From Cliona cf. orientalis (taxonomy: Eukaryota > Porifera > Demospongiae > Clionaida > Clionaidae): a DNA stretch of 64,000 bases. The stretch is from assembly GCA_963930775.1 (NCBI GenBank), contig OZ005691.1, positions 5,639,000 through 5,702,999 of the forward strand, written 5' to 3'. Positions 43,851 through 55,126 of this stretch are shown here, piece after piece; position 1 is the first letter of the stretch, and each line of letters starts with the position of its first letter. The notes beneath the pieces were generated by a model. The model had not been told where the DNA came from. It saw only the letters and a list, made by a program, of their open reading frames with translations, and searched no databases. The position numbers were made by a program, and so were the translations under genes.

Positions 43851-44075
43851 CATACCTACCAACCATCCAGTTTTCTGCTTGATTTCAAGCAAAAATGGTA
43901 CCCATCCCTCACAAAAATCACTAAAACCCTCATTTTTTGTGAGAACCTGGCCCATATATGCTGATACATTTTGAAGAAGCTTGACTAAGTAGCATTTTCA
44001 AGCAAAAACGCCCCCAAATCAAGCACATTTTATGCAAATTTCAAGCACAAGACTGTCCGCAGGTTGGCAGGTATG
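43851..44075. mobile_element. 225-bp MITE, TSD CAAGAT, at the end of PmpTM2
   Basis: The ends CATACCTACCAACC and (reversed) CATACCTGCCAACC lie between CAAGAT at 43,845-43,850 and 44,076-44,081. The interior contains TCAAGCA repeats. It extends and alters the last codons of the PmpTM2 tail. Confidence 0.85.
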
Positions 44076-44081
44076 CAAGAT

Positions 44082-45309
44082 TCACAATTAGCTACCAACC
44101 AGCTATAGCTAACATTTCACATCGCATGAACAAATCACCACAAATAATATTATAAATAAATCCTTATCATAATAATTATGTTTCATTCTTTTCCCACTGA
44201 CTTAATAGTCCTTTATAATAATTATTACAATGTAATATTGTCATCAACTAGCTATAGCTGACCACTGGCAATCACAAGTTCAGCTATAATATTAAAATAT
44301 AGTATTATTATACATAGCTATCAACTGATAGCTAGGTACGTCTGTACTATAATTATTATCATGCTATAGCTGAAACTGAGCAAACTGTATGATAGAAGTC
44401 AACCAAGAATGTTAGTAAAGTCAGATCAAGTATATACCACCATGATTCTAATTTGCTATCCCACTTGAGATTGATTTATACCCCCTCAATTGGACTTTCC
44501 CTATAATAATTATTATTATGGGGTTGCAATCTTCCCCTTCAAGGGCCAACTAGGCCCACCACGCCCACCCCCCTCCCGCCCCAAATACAAAAGTTTAATA
44601 CTGACCTATAATCAGTGTGACAATTAGCTAGATTCTGAAGTAGGGCCTGGTGACTCTGGCCTCTGTCTCTCTATCACTTCGACTGAGCTACCATATGAAT
44701 TTCTCAAAGCCTTCTTTTAATACATTTATACAATATCATCAAGTGCATGAGTTACTGTAGGACAGGTGGGTATCTTATGTAGCAAGTTCTCCATTTGCAA
44801 ACTGGATGTACATAATAGTTTTTATTATTGTGGTACAGGGTCAAAATTCATATTATTATTGTTAGTGAATTCATTAACTTGCTATTGATAATTACTGGAA
44901 AGCTAGCTATAGAGAGATGGAGGCGAATTCCCTCTTTGATCCACACAATTAAAATCCATCCTATAGTGCCACTATGACACGCAACAACGCATCAATTGGA
45001 CAGAGAGGATGTGACATACAATATCAACGCATGGTGGGTATAGGTCATCACCCCCTTGAGCATGCGCAGTCGATACTGACGCTTCATGTATAAGTACGAT
45101 TCTAGTAAATCACATGCATGATCATGACTCCCAGACTCGCATGAACAATAGTTTAATAGCTATAATGAACAATAAATAGGCCTATATATAGTGCTGCATA
45201 GCTAGATTTAACTTTGTTTGATATCACAGGTAGCTAACTAGCTATAGTGCTTTGCCTTCAAAGATAGCCAGATTAGCTACAGTGTGTAGCTACTCGTGGT
45301 ACTCACAGA
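44082..45309. other. Spacer PmpTM2-PmpB2
   Basis: It matches 13,390-14,628, including the conserved Pmp upstream block near 45,033-45,075. A CATG insertion relative to unit 1 lies at 45,117-45,120. No gene. Confidence 0.55.
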
Positions 45310-47362
45310 AACGAAAATTTATAGGTGCATCTCATTCACAAAATTGGCTCTTTTTCTGCTTGTACTCTCAGTGATACTGAGCAGCTCCATCCAGTACGCT
45401 GCTGCAGCAGGTGATAATGAGATCAATATCATTCCTACGGCCGACAGTCCCTGTCCAGGTGCCTCCAACGGAGAACCCTGCTTTACCTTATAGCAGTTCA
45501 TTGCCAACCATATTGGCCCCAACCGTACAGAGTTCAGCACTAACACAACATTAAAGTTTTATCCCGGACAACACCTCATGGATTCTCAACTCTCCGTATC
45601 TCATGTCAACTCATTCACAATGTGGGCTACAGAAAAAGTTACAATTTTTTGCCGCCAGCCCTACAGTAACTATGATTATAGATTTAAGTTTGACAAAGTG
45701 CAGAATGTTCAGGTTAGGGGCATTATTCTCAACGGTTGTAGAGTCTCTCTGATTCAAAGTGGTCCTGTAGGAAATGCTGCTTTTATTAAAAGCTCGTTTG
45801 TGAATAACACTGGATACTTATGCTGCCGCTCTTGGGAGGAGTTCTGGACATGAATTATATGTCCTCTCCATCTTTGACTTCAGTCATAATTTAACAGTTG
45901 ATCAGTGCACCTTCAAAAACAATTACGGTTCTTACTGGGAAGGAGGAGCAATTTTCAAAAGTGATGGATACATATCTATTCTCAACAGTTGTTTCAGCCA
46001 CAATAAGGATGTTTCACAAGGAGGAGCTGTTTCCATTATAGCCAATCAAGCAACTATAGCCAATAGTTACTTTAGTGACAATGTAGCAGGTGGTAGAGGT
46101 GGCGCAGTTATTGCATTTGCTAACCCGGTCGTAGTAACTAACTATTACTTCACTGACAACATAGCAAAACCCAACGGTAGTGACGGTGGGGCTCTCTATG
46201 CTTATGGTGTAGGAATTATCATAAAGGACAGCTACTTCAATGACAACATGGCAGAACCCAGGGGTGGTAATGGTGGAGCAATTTCATTAAAGAAGCAAGC
46301 ACACAGAGTGTTAACTACAGGGACATCCAGGCCACAGGTCAATCTCCCAATGTCACGATTAGTGGTAACACTTTCGAGTATAACATAGCCAGTGATGGTG
46401 GAGGAGGGGCAATATAGCTACTCGGGTGTACAGTACTCAATCATTTCACTGTTAAAGAATACTTTCAGTCACAATACTGCCGCCAACTGTGGAGCAGTGC
46501 AGATCAGTGAACCCTACCTTCACTATAATGCAACATTCATTAAAAATATTTTCACCCACAACAGCGCCATGGGGCAACCTGGCGGGAAGAATGAAGGAGG
46601 TGGTATGTGTATTAATAAAGCCTCTGCCTTATTTTCGGACAATACATTCAGCCACAACACGGCAACAGGAAATGGTGGAGCACTGCGAGTGGATGACTGT
46701 GATGCAGTGACAATTGAAAGGTCTAAATTTAGTAACAACATAGCCCAAGGTGATGGTGGAGGGATTTACTCTTACCACTTTTCAACCAATTACACAATTA
46801 CCCAGTCTTCCTTTGCTAACAACCGGGCTGGTGGTGATGGTGGGGTGATGTACTTGGAAAGCACCAGCAGCCAGGTGAAGATTCGTAAAGGGACCTTTAA
46901 CTATAGCCTTGCAGCTGATAGAGGAGGTGTCATCGCCATTAATGGAAGCGCTCTGCTGATTAATGGAGCCAATGTCTGTAATAGTAACAATACTGCACAT
47001 CTAGGAGGAGTGGTCAGTGCTTGCAATAGTAAGGTCAGGATTTCCCACCCCAAAATCCCTGCCACTCCTGATCCCATCCCATACTTGCCAACCTATCTAA
47101 ACCTGAAAGTGGGACAAAATCTTTGAAAAAGTGGGATTTTTGGCCTGAAAGTGGGACATTACTAAAAAACTTGGCAAAAATAGCCAAAATTACCGAGTTT
47201 GTTAGGAAAAATTGCACAAAAAAGTCACAAAAAATAGGGACAAACCTTATTTTAAGCAAAGAAAAAGTGGGACAGTGCACCAAAAATAGGGACTGTCCCT
47301 CCAAAATAGGGACGGTTGGTAAGTATGCCATCCATCCATTCTGTACCCTTTACAACTGTTAA
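45310..47362 (+). pseudogene. PmpB2: broken secreted beta-helix protein
   Basis: The start codon equivalent is ACG instead of ATG (in CAGAAACGAAAAT near 45,309), and CAG became TAG at 45,491-45,493 in TLQQF. There is a deletion near 45,865 joining TATGTCC to TCTCC. Further shifts lie near 46,285, and GCTA is inserted at 46,417-46,420. A 248-bp MITE sits just before the normal tail. The long open part (about 46,430-47,079) keeps rungs GGGMCINK, GGGIYSYH, GGVIAING. Clearly not translated as a full protein. Confidence 0.85.
47080..47327. mobile_element. 248-bp MITE, TSD CCATCC, in the 3' end of PmpB2
   Basis: The ends CATACTTGCCAACC and (reversed) CATACTTACCAACC lie between CCATCC at 47,074-47,079 and 47,328-47,333; other Pmp copies read GATCCCATCCATCC. 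The interior repeats AAAGTGGGAC and AAAATAGGGAC. It is the same family as 43,851-44,075. Confidence 0.9.
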
Positions 47363-47792
47363 AATTCAAACAACAATGATAATAGGTAGCTAGCTAGTTA
47401 GTCCCTGAGTGACATTGTGTGTATTCTCTGCATTTAGATTATAGGATTAGGAACTTGTAGCTACTCGTGCAATGTATTTTGTGATCCCTTAATTTATTGT
47501 CCAGGCAAAAAAGAAATCATTAGTGGCATGGGATAGGAAAGGTGACTTAATCAAATACAATGTATGATCCAGTGTAACATAAGAAATTTGATTCAAGTTC
47601 TTGACCGGAGTTTTGAATTCAATCTAACGTAAGATAGCGAAATAAAACTTGAAGTTATTCCAATCCTAGCTTAGAGGCATTCTTGTCCTATAGTGTGTGC
47701 TAGTGGCCTTACCAGTAACCTGGAAGCGTCTTTGTCATAACGAAATGTGCCATAAGTGTCATTACATGTCCTTTGCATAGCTAGCTGATGTA

Positions 47793-48005
47793 CCGTATTT
47801 CTTCTAAAAATTCGGCCCTTCTAATTATTCGGCACCCTTTACCGAATGATTGAATATAGTCTCTAATTTTTCGGCAAAGGTCGTCATGCGTATATGCTAT
47901 AATGGGATGCAGACGCAGACAGAATGTTGAATACTAACCTCTAAAAATTCGGCGAAGCTAAAGCAATATTATTATTTTCATGCCGAATTTTTAGAAGAAA
48001 TACGG
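47793..48005. mobile_element. 213-bp TA-target MITE, ends CCGTATTTCTTC
   Basis: Perfect inverted ends of about 25 bp (CCGTATTTCTTCTAAAAATT) lie between TA at 47,791-47,792 and 48,006-48,007; the other spacers read GATGTAATAATTTTG. The interior repeats AATT(A/T)TTCGGC. It shares CCGTA termini with the element at 39,656. Confidence 0.9.
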
Positions 48006-48509
48006 TAATAATGATAAAAGTTTTGTCACTGCAACTGTCCATAAGACTATGTGTAGCAGACCCAAATTCTCCTACACACTATAGCTACTTCAAAATATCC
48101 CCTAAGATGTTACACCATTATCGATCTTTGCATTGTTGATTCTTGATAATATAATAATCATGAGTGTTTATAAGTCCAGAGAATTCACCTGACTGACTTC
48201 CAGTGATAATACAATCACTATAATAGACTAAAGTCAGTCAGGTGAATTCTCAGGACTAAACCAGCCTGACTCAGCTGAATCATATATATAATAAATCAGT
48301 CAGGTGAATTCTTGGGACTAAAACAGTCATAATGATATTATATTATTATCATAGTATTATTGTAGACCATAATAGCTAATCTTTAATAGTAAACCACCCG
48401 TGGAGAGGGGGAATTCACATAAATTCACCTGACTGCATGCAACAATATTTCCACCCTAGTGAGTAACCTCTAGCTCTGGTTCTTGCTGATAAGCATTGAA
48501 CAATGTGTA

Positions 48510-48991
48510 AGGGTAGGTAAATTATGCCGGCATAATTTTGAGCATAATAGGTTCGAAAATTATGCTATTATTATAATAATTATTATATAGGCATTAACTG
48601 GCATAATTTTGAGAATTTTAGAGCACACAACTGCAAGTAGCTGTTAATTGACCTTTGTCACAATGCCTGGAATACATAATAATATCATGGACTTGTAAAG
48701 GGTTGATCAATCAGTTGGTATCCTCTTTCGAATCCAAGCACATGTAAAATTGAAATGGCCGCACTCAATGATGATGTGACTGAGTCTCCTCATGTCTCAT
48801 AATATTGGTTTTTTGTTTAACATTATATATACCCCCGGTAGTCAGTTCAACTTGAGCATAATGGAAAATGTATTGGGAATTATAATTGCATTTCTGGAGC
48901 ACTATTAGGGATTTTTTGAGCATTTGAGAATAACATTATAGGCCAAAAAAAGCCTAGCATAATTTACCTATACCTCTACACTATTATAATA
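48510..48991. mobile_element. Element with AGGGTAGGTAAATTATGC end, 9-bp direct repeat CAATGTGTA
   Basis: CAATGTGTA flanks both sides, as for the shorter relative at 31,066-31,346. It contains repeated GCATAATTTTGAG and, near its right end, GCATAATTTACCTATACC. The 9-11 bp direct repeat length resembles MuDR-type targets. Classification is tentative. Confidence 0.5.
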
Positions 48992-49976
48992 GCAATGTGT
49001 ATTAGTCAACCATGCACTCATGTCATGTCTATATATCTCTATCATGGCATTAATATCTACAATCTTGAGTTTATGTAGCTATAAATCCTCACTGAAGACT
49101 ACTGGTATCCGGTGACACTGACATATTATGTATTGGCATTGATCACCTTTTCCTACGAAATGAATGATCCATGATAGAACCATGCCAGTGCAGAGAATCA
49201 ATCAAGATAGCTATACTTAATAATGTTCATTCTTATGCTGATTGTATAGCTACATCTCTCATGTGGACACTACAATAATAATAATAATATTGTTATAGTA
49301 CTGTTGACCATTTCAAACAAGTCACAACAGTTTATACAATGGAATAATACAAATGTGATCACATGATGTAAGATTGAGTGAAAGATACTAAAAAGTGACC
49401 TGACAAAAATGATTATGAAGACCGTGCTGTATTCATAGCTGCTTCTGAGTGCATACTCTCTTTCTAGCCATTGGCCTGAGACCAGGCCACTGTACAGAAA
49501 TATACTACATCTTACCAACAGATGATCCTCCCAACTGTCCTGGAGATCCATGCCATTGAAAAAATAACTAACGGTTTCTTTTCTTTCCCGCCTGATTTCT
49601 CTTATATCATACATTGTCATCAACTAACTATAGCTGATAGCTAGGTATGTGCTATAGCTGAAAGTGATCAAACTGTACGATGGAAGTCATAAACCAATGG
49701 ATAGAGAAATGGATATAGCTACAATACATGTGCAAGGATCAGGCATGGTGGGTATAGGTCGTCACCCGCCTTGATCGATGAGCTTGAGCATGCGCAGTCG
49801 GTATGGACACTACAAGGAGTCTAGTAAATCACATGACTAGTATCATCTCATGAATAATGAATAAATAGGCTAGTGCTGCATAGTACATAACACTTGACTT
49901 TGCATGCTTTATTTGATATCGCAGGCAGCTAACTAGCTACGTAGCTATAGTGTCACCAAGCTTTTTACTGTCAGAA

Positions 49977-51827
49977 ATGGAAATTTATAGGTGCATCTCA
50001 TTCACAAAACTGGCAGTTTTGCTGCTTGTACTCTCAGTGACACTGAGCAGCTCTGTCCAGTATGCTGCTGCAGCAGGTGAGATCAATATCATTCCAACGG
50101 CTGACAGTCCCTGTCCAGGTGCCTCCAATGGAGAACCCTGCTTTACCTTACAGCAGTTCATTGCCAACCATATTGGCCCCAACCGTACAGAGTTCAGCAC
50201 TAACACAACATTAAAGTTTTATCCCGGACAACACCTCATGGATTCTCAACTCTCCGTATCTCATGTCAACTCATTCACAATGTGGGCAACAGAAAAAGTT
50301 ACAATTTTTTGCCGCCAGCCCTACTATGATTACAGATTCAAGTTTGACGAAGTACAGAATGTTCTGGTAAGGGGCATTATTCTCAACGGTTGTAGAGTCT
50401 CTCTGCTTCAAAGTGGTCCTGTAGGAAATGCTGCTTTTATTAAAAGCTCGTTTGTGAACAACACTGGATACTTATGCTGCTCTCGGGGAGGAGTTCTAAC
50501 TATGAATTATATGTCCTATTCAGGAGCGGGGTCTTCAGTGCTGATCAAACAGTGTGTGTTTTCTGATAACATTGGAGGAACTGGATCCATCTTTGACAGC
50601 AGTCATAATTTAACAGTTGATCAGTGCACCTTCAAAAACAATTACGGTGCTTACTATGAAGGAGGAGCAATCTACTCAAGTAGTGATTACATATCTATTC
50701 TCAACAGTCATTTCAGCAACAATAAGGACGTTTCACAAGGAGGAGCTGTTTCCATTATGTCCAATCAAGTAACTATAGCCAATAGTTACTTTAGTGACAA
50801 TGTAGCTGGTGGTCAAGGTGGTGCAGTTGTTGCATTTGGTAGCCCAGTCGTGGTAACTAACTGTTACTTCACTGACAACGTAGCAAATTCCCGCGGTGGG
50901 GCTCTCTATGCTTACGGCAGCAATGATGGAGTAATCATAACGGACAGCTACTTCAGTGATAACATGGCAGGATCCAGTGGTGGTAATGGTGGAGCAATTT
51001 TCATTGGTGGAGCATTCACACAGAGTGGTAACCACAGGGACATCCAGGCCACAGGTCAATTTCCAGATCCCTATATCACAATTAGTGGTAACACTTTCGA
51101 GCATAACATAGCCAGCAATGGTGGAGGAGGGGCAATATACTCGGGTGTAATCTACTCAAGCATTTTACTGATAAAGAATACCTTCAGTCACAATACCGCC
51201 GCCAACTGTGGAGCGGTGCAAGTCAGCGAACCCTGGTTTCACTATAATGCAAGCTTCATTAAAAATATTTTCACCCACAACAGCGCCATGGGGCAACCTG
51301 GCGGGAAGAATGAAGGAGGTGGTATGTGCATTAATAAAGCCTCAGCCGTATTTTCGGACAACACATTCAGCCACAACACGGCAACAGGAAATGCTGGAGC
51401 ACTGCGAGTGGATGACTGTGATGCAGTGACAATTGAAAGGTCTAAATTTAGTAACAACGTAGCCCAAGGTGATGGTGGAGGGATTTACTCTTACCACTTT
51501 TCAACCAATTACACAATTACCCAGTCTTCCTTTGCTAACAACCGGGCTGGTGGTGATGGTGGGGTGATGTACTTGGAAAGCACCAGTAGCCAGGTGAAGA
51601 TTCGTAAAGGGACGTTTAACTACAATGTTGCAGCTGATAGAGGAGGTGTCATCGCCATTAATGGAAGCACTCTGCTGATTAATGGAGCCAATGTCTGTAA
51701 TGGTAACAATACTGCACATCTAGGAGGAGTGGTCAGTGCTTGCAATAGTAAGGTCAGGATTTCCCACCCCAAAATCCCTGCCACTCCTGATCCCATCCAT
51801 CCATTCTGTACCCTTTACAACTGCTAA
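49977..51827 (+). CDS. PmpA3: secreted right-handed beta-helix repeat protein
   Basis: An intact intronless frame of 616 residues from the ATG at 49,977, giving a signal peptide MEIYRCISFTKLAVLLLVLS. It is colinear with PmpA2 with small in-frame differences, including a shorter AAGE linker after the signal peptide and GGAIYSSSDY in place of GGAIFKSGGY. It has about 12 rungs with GGA[IV] turns, many N-glycosylation sequons, no transmembrane segment, and ends PFCTLYNC. Parts are nearly identical to PmpB1, which suggests gene conversion or a recent origin of one from the other. Its function is unknown beyond the fold. Confidence 0.87.
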   Translation: MEIYRCISFTKLAVLLLVLSVTLSSSVQYAAAAGEINIIPTADSPCPGASNGEPCFTLQQFIANHIGPNRTEFSTNTTLKFYPGQHLMDSQLSVSHVNSFTMWATEKVTIFCRQPYYDYRFKFDEVQNVLVRGIILNGCRVSLLQSGPVGNAAFIKSSFVNNTGYLCCSRGGVLTMNYMSYSGAGSSVLIKQCVFSDNIGGTGSIFDSSHNLTVDQCTFKNNYGAYYEGGAIYSSSDYISILNSHFSNNKDVSQGGAVSIMSNQVTIANSYFSDNVAGGQGGAVVAFGSPVVVTNCYFTDNVANSRGGALYAYGSNDGVIITDSYFSDNMAGSSGGNGGAIFIGGAFTQSGNHRDIQATGQFPDPYITISGNTFEHNIASNGGGGAIYSGVIYSSILLIKNTFSHNTAANCGAVQVSEPWFHYNASFIKNIFTHNSAMGQPGGKNEGGGMCINKASAVFSDNTFSHNTATGNAGALRVDDCDAVTIERSKFSNNVAQGDGGGIYSYHFSTNYTITQSSFANNRAGGDGGVMYLESTSSQVKIRKGTFNYNVAADRGGVIAINGSTLLINGANVCNGNNTAHLGGVVSACNSKVRISHPKIPATPDPIHPFCTLYNC

Positions 51828-51938
51828 AATTCAAACAATAATGATAGTAGCTAGTTAATCATTGTGTGTATTCTCTACGCTTAGATCACAAACTTGTACC
51901 CGTGCAATGTACACTAGTAAATTTAATTTTGTGATCCC

Positions 51939-53401
51939 TTTTTTTTTTTTTTTTTTTTTCAAGGAGACCTGAACACTAAGCAGAAAAAAAAATTGTCCAG
52001 AAAACGACATAATACACCTAGGATGCACAGTAGAGCCAATGCAAGCCGCAGGCAGCCTAAACTTCAATTTTGTCGAAAAGTTGGTAAAAGTCGTCAGAAA
52101 TCCACATAATACACCTAGGATGCACAGTAGAGCCTTACAAAGCAAGCAAACAACCTATACTCCAATTTTGAGAATTTTTCTAAATAACGCACACCACGGG
52201 AATTTCCCGTTTTTCACGTAGCGCGTGGGCGGAAAACATTGCAAACGTATGGCTTCCCTATACAAACATATGGGAAACTTTAAAGGACCGCAACTTTAAT
52301 TCTAAGGTGTGAATCAAAATTCCGCTTCCAAGAAATTTCCAGGTACGATCCATTCTGCGTGCTCATATGAATAGTTTGTCATGAATAGCTTCCCAGAGTC
52401 TCAAACATTATTTACATTAAATCTTTTTTTTTTTCTACTTAGTGTTTAATTTCTCTATAACAATTTATGTGATCACATGATACACAAAGGATACAAGAAT
52501 AGCCTTGGGCTAATACGAGCCTGTACCCTAACTAAGACTTAAGTCTGGATCGAGTTCTCGAAGCAATGGGTGTCCAGGTAGAAGTGCTGGTAGATGTTAC
52601 TTTTAGACCAGGTTTTCCACGACAAACGGAATATTGCACATCAGCACCAGGTGGAATATGTAAGGAACAGTCAGAGCCTGAGTCAGAATCACTATCAGAT
52701 CCACTAGATGGTACAGTTGCTCGAACGTGAGGAGGTGCTCTCAGTCTGACCAAGTGAGTAGGAACTTTATACTTTCGCCTTTTCCCAACAACGGGTGTCC
52801 AGCCTTCGTTTCCATCACAAACGTACTTCACACCGTGTGTACCATCATCTTGATGATGGTAAACAATCTCACTGCATGCATTTAGGTCAATGGCTACTTC
52901 TTCATCTTGGTCAGATACGTCAGATTCCTTAGACATGTTACTAACAGAGGGACCATCTTCCTGGAGCGGGGACACACTGTGGTCAGAATCAGGCTTACAT
53001 TCAGGTGGCAAATTGCAGGTGTCCACTTTCACAGGGTTGGCATTAATTGGAACTTTGGACACACAAGACCCAGGGGCAGATGGAGCTACATTACTGTTAA
53101 AGTTAATAATGGCCTTAGCTTTCCTCTTGTTTCTCCTTCTTCGCTTCTTCTTAGTTTTCTTCAGTTCAATAGCACTCAGATTGACAGGCCAAAAGAGGCT
53201 GACAGAGAAGCCTGTCCTTGTGGATTTGGCAGTCCACATAGCTCTTTCCAGTCTGAGGTCACTCTGCTGCAACTGTAGACTCAGTGGCATGGGAAGTCCA
53301 AGAGTAGTGAGGCTGGCAAAGTACCCCTCTAACACAGCTACGTGAATAGCCCTGTCAGCCATATTATTTGGTAAAGGTCGTTTTTGATACCTGCACTGTA
53401 C
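51939..53401 (-). mobile_element. Poly(A)-tailed retroelement with ORF1-like gene, no RT
   Basis: PmpA spacers of units 1 and 2 read GATCCCTTAATTTTAT; here about 1.46 kb is inserted. It is oriented right to left: a short leader, an ORF (53,362-52,532), a unit related to the 389-bp repeat (52,450-51,960) and poly(A) (the T run at 51,939-51,959). The target duplication is at most 2-3 bp. An element with one ORF, no reverse transcriptase and a poly(A) tail looks like an internally deleted LINE ('half-LINE') or an element mobilised in trans. Confidence 0.7.
52532..53362 (-). CDS. ORF1-like protein of the retroelement, function unknown
   Basis: Open for 276 residues. The N-terminal third has a compact part (MADRAIHVAVLEGYFASL) and then a strongly basic patch KKTKKKRRRRNKRKAK at about 88-103, suited to nucleic-acid binding. 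The middle is acidic (SDVSDQDEEVAIDLN), and the C-terminal part has GWTPVVGKRRKYKVP and an SDSDSDSGSD run. No zinc knuckle or RRM is obvious. I do not recognise a named family. An ORF1/gag-like role is inferred from the basic patch and the position ahead of a poly(A)-tailed 3' UTR. Confidence 0.55.
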   Translation of the reverse strand: MADRAIHVAVLEGYFASLTTLGLPMPLSLQLQQSDLRLERAMWTAKSTRTGFSVSLFWPVNLSAIELKKTKKKRRRRNKRKAKAIINFNSNVAPSAPGSCVSKVPINANPVKVDTCNLPPECKPDSDHSVSPLQEDGPSVSNMSKESDVSDQDEEVAIDLNACSEIVYHHQDDGTHGVKYVCDGNEGWTPVVGKRRKYKVPTHLVRLRAPPHVRATVPSSGSDSDSDSGSDCSLHIPPGADVQYSVCRGKPGLKVTSTSTSTWTPIASRTRSRLKS

Positions 53402-55126
53402 TTAATTTTATATTATCCAAAAGATTATGTAGTGGGATAGGGAAGGTGATTTAATCAAATACAATGCATGATCCAATGTAGCGTACGTAAGAAATTTGAT
53501 TTCTGGAATTATGAATCCAATCTAACATAAGGTATGTAGCTAGCGAAGTAAAATTATTCCAATCCTAGCTTAGAGACATTATAATTGTTTATCCTAGTGT
53601 GCGCTATTGGCTAAGCTCATCTGGAAGCGTCCTTGTCACAACAAAATTAACGTGCCATAAGTGGCATTACATATCCTTTGCATAGCTAGCTGATGTAATA
53701 ATTTTGTCCTCTGGCACTGCAACTGTCCATAAGAGCAGATCGACCCAAATTCTTCTACACTCTATAGTTACTTCAAAATATCCCCTAGGATGTCACACCA
53801 TTATCTTTGCATTGTTGATTCTTGATAAACATGACTGTCCAGAGAATTCACCTGACTGACTTCAGTGATAATAAAAGTTTAATAGACTAAGGTCAGTCAG
53901 GTGAATTCTCGGGACTAAACCGGCTGCATGGATAGCTGAATTATGAATAATAATTATTACTGAAGTCAGTCAGGTGAATTCTTGGGACTAAACCAGTCAT
54001 AATAATGATTATTATCATTGTAGACCATAATAGTTAATCTTAGTAAACCACTCGTGGAGAGGGGGAATTCACATAAATTCACCTGACTGCATGCAACATT
54101 TCCACCCTAGTGAGTAACCTCTAGCTCTGGTTTGTGCTGATAAGCATTGAGGAATGTGTATTAGTCAACCACTCACGTCATGTCTATCTCTAATACTATT
54201 GTGTGCTATCTATTGTCTTGTGAGTTTATATAGCTATAGATCCTCACTGAAGACTACTGGTATCTGGTGACACTTCATTGTGGTTAGATAGATCATGCAC
54301 GCACCCTCTTTCAAATCATGTGTGCATGCATGCATGGGTGAATCAAGAGAAGAGGGCAAGTCCAGCAGCTACTGCATGGTATATAGACCACCCAAGAGCC
54401 TTGAAAATAATATGTATCACCTGAGTATAATATACATGTGCAAGGAATAAAGATTTAGTTAATGCAATTTGTCTATTTTCTGTCCGCATTTTCCACACAA
54501 AAAGTTTTTATCATACTGGAAGACTTAGGTGTCATAGTGAGCTGAGATAATAATATAATATCCCTTAAATAATTTGCCCCTAATTGAAGTGATTTACCTA
54601 ACAATTAGTGCCTCTGCAACTGTATTCACAGTTTCAGTTATGTACATGTACTTGTATAATTATGGTGATTTGTACCTATTCTATAGAATCTATAGAATAG
54701 GTACAAATCACCATATGATATTATAGAGCTTACGGCAATAACACTTGAAAATAGAAAATCTGATGATTATTTGCACCATGCATAGCTATAATATATGCAG
54801 AGCTAGAGCACCAGGCCAATCATAATAATAATAATAATATTCTGTATAATAATAATACCGGTATTATAGCCTATAGCTACTTGTCATGAGACAAGATGCT
54901 CACCAGCTATCTAGTGAAGCCATTAACTGCACACAACATTAAAAATTTAATATTAGATCACACAGCATGCCATGGGAAGGGGAATTTACATAGAATCACC
55001 TGACTGCCTTCAACAATATTTCCACCCGATAGAGTAATAATAATAACCACAATAATTATCATCAGACTATTATCATGTTTATGACTAACTATGACCTATA
55101 GCTAGTCGAAGTATATAGTATCTTCT
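53402..55126. other. Spacer PmpA3-AP3
   Basis: This resumes the normal spacer after the retroelement. TCGA at 53,740-53,743 and TGCA at 54,296-54,299 are extra relative to units 1 and 2. 54,474-54,970 has no counterpart in unit 1 and only its right end in unit 2; the two other units have different deletion points, so unit 3 probably keeps the older form. A TA-flanked hairpin lies at 54,663-54,713. No gene. Confidence 0.55.
54663..54713. repeat. 51-bp hairpin flanked by TA
   Basis: Perfect 23-nt arms (TGGTGATTTGTACCTATTC...) surround GAATC, bounded by TA on each side (54,661-54,662 and 54,714-54,715). Its structure parallels the 81-bp hairpin at 27,376. No empty site is available in the window, so insertion is inferred. 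Confidence 0.75.

Larger units (their letters stand above)
47363..49976. other. Spacer PmpB2-PmpA3
   Basis: No gene. It contains a TA-target MITE (47,793-48,005), the AGTCAGGTGAATTC motif group (48,178-48,432), an AGGGTAGGTAAATTATGC element (48,510-48,991), a GATC insertion at 48,123-48,126, and the conserved Pmp upstream block at 49,747-49,803. GCTA is inserted after TA at 47,460-47,463 and, at different TA positions, upstream of both PmpA2 (near 32,289) and PmpA3 (near 49,943). Confidence 0.55.
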
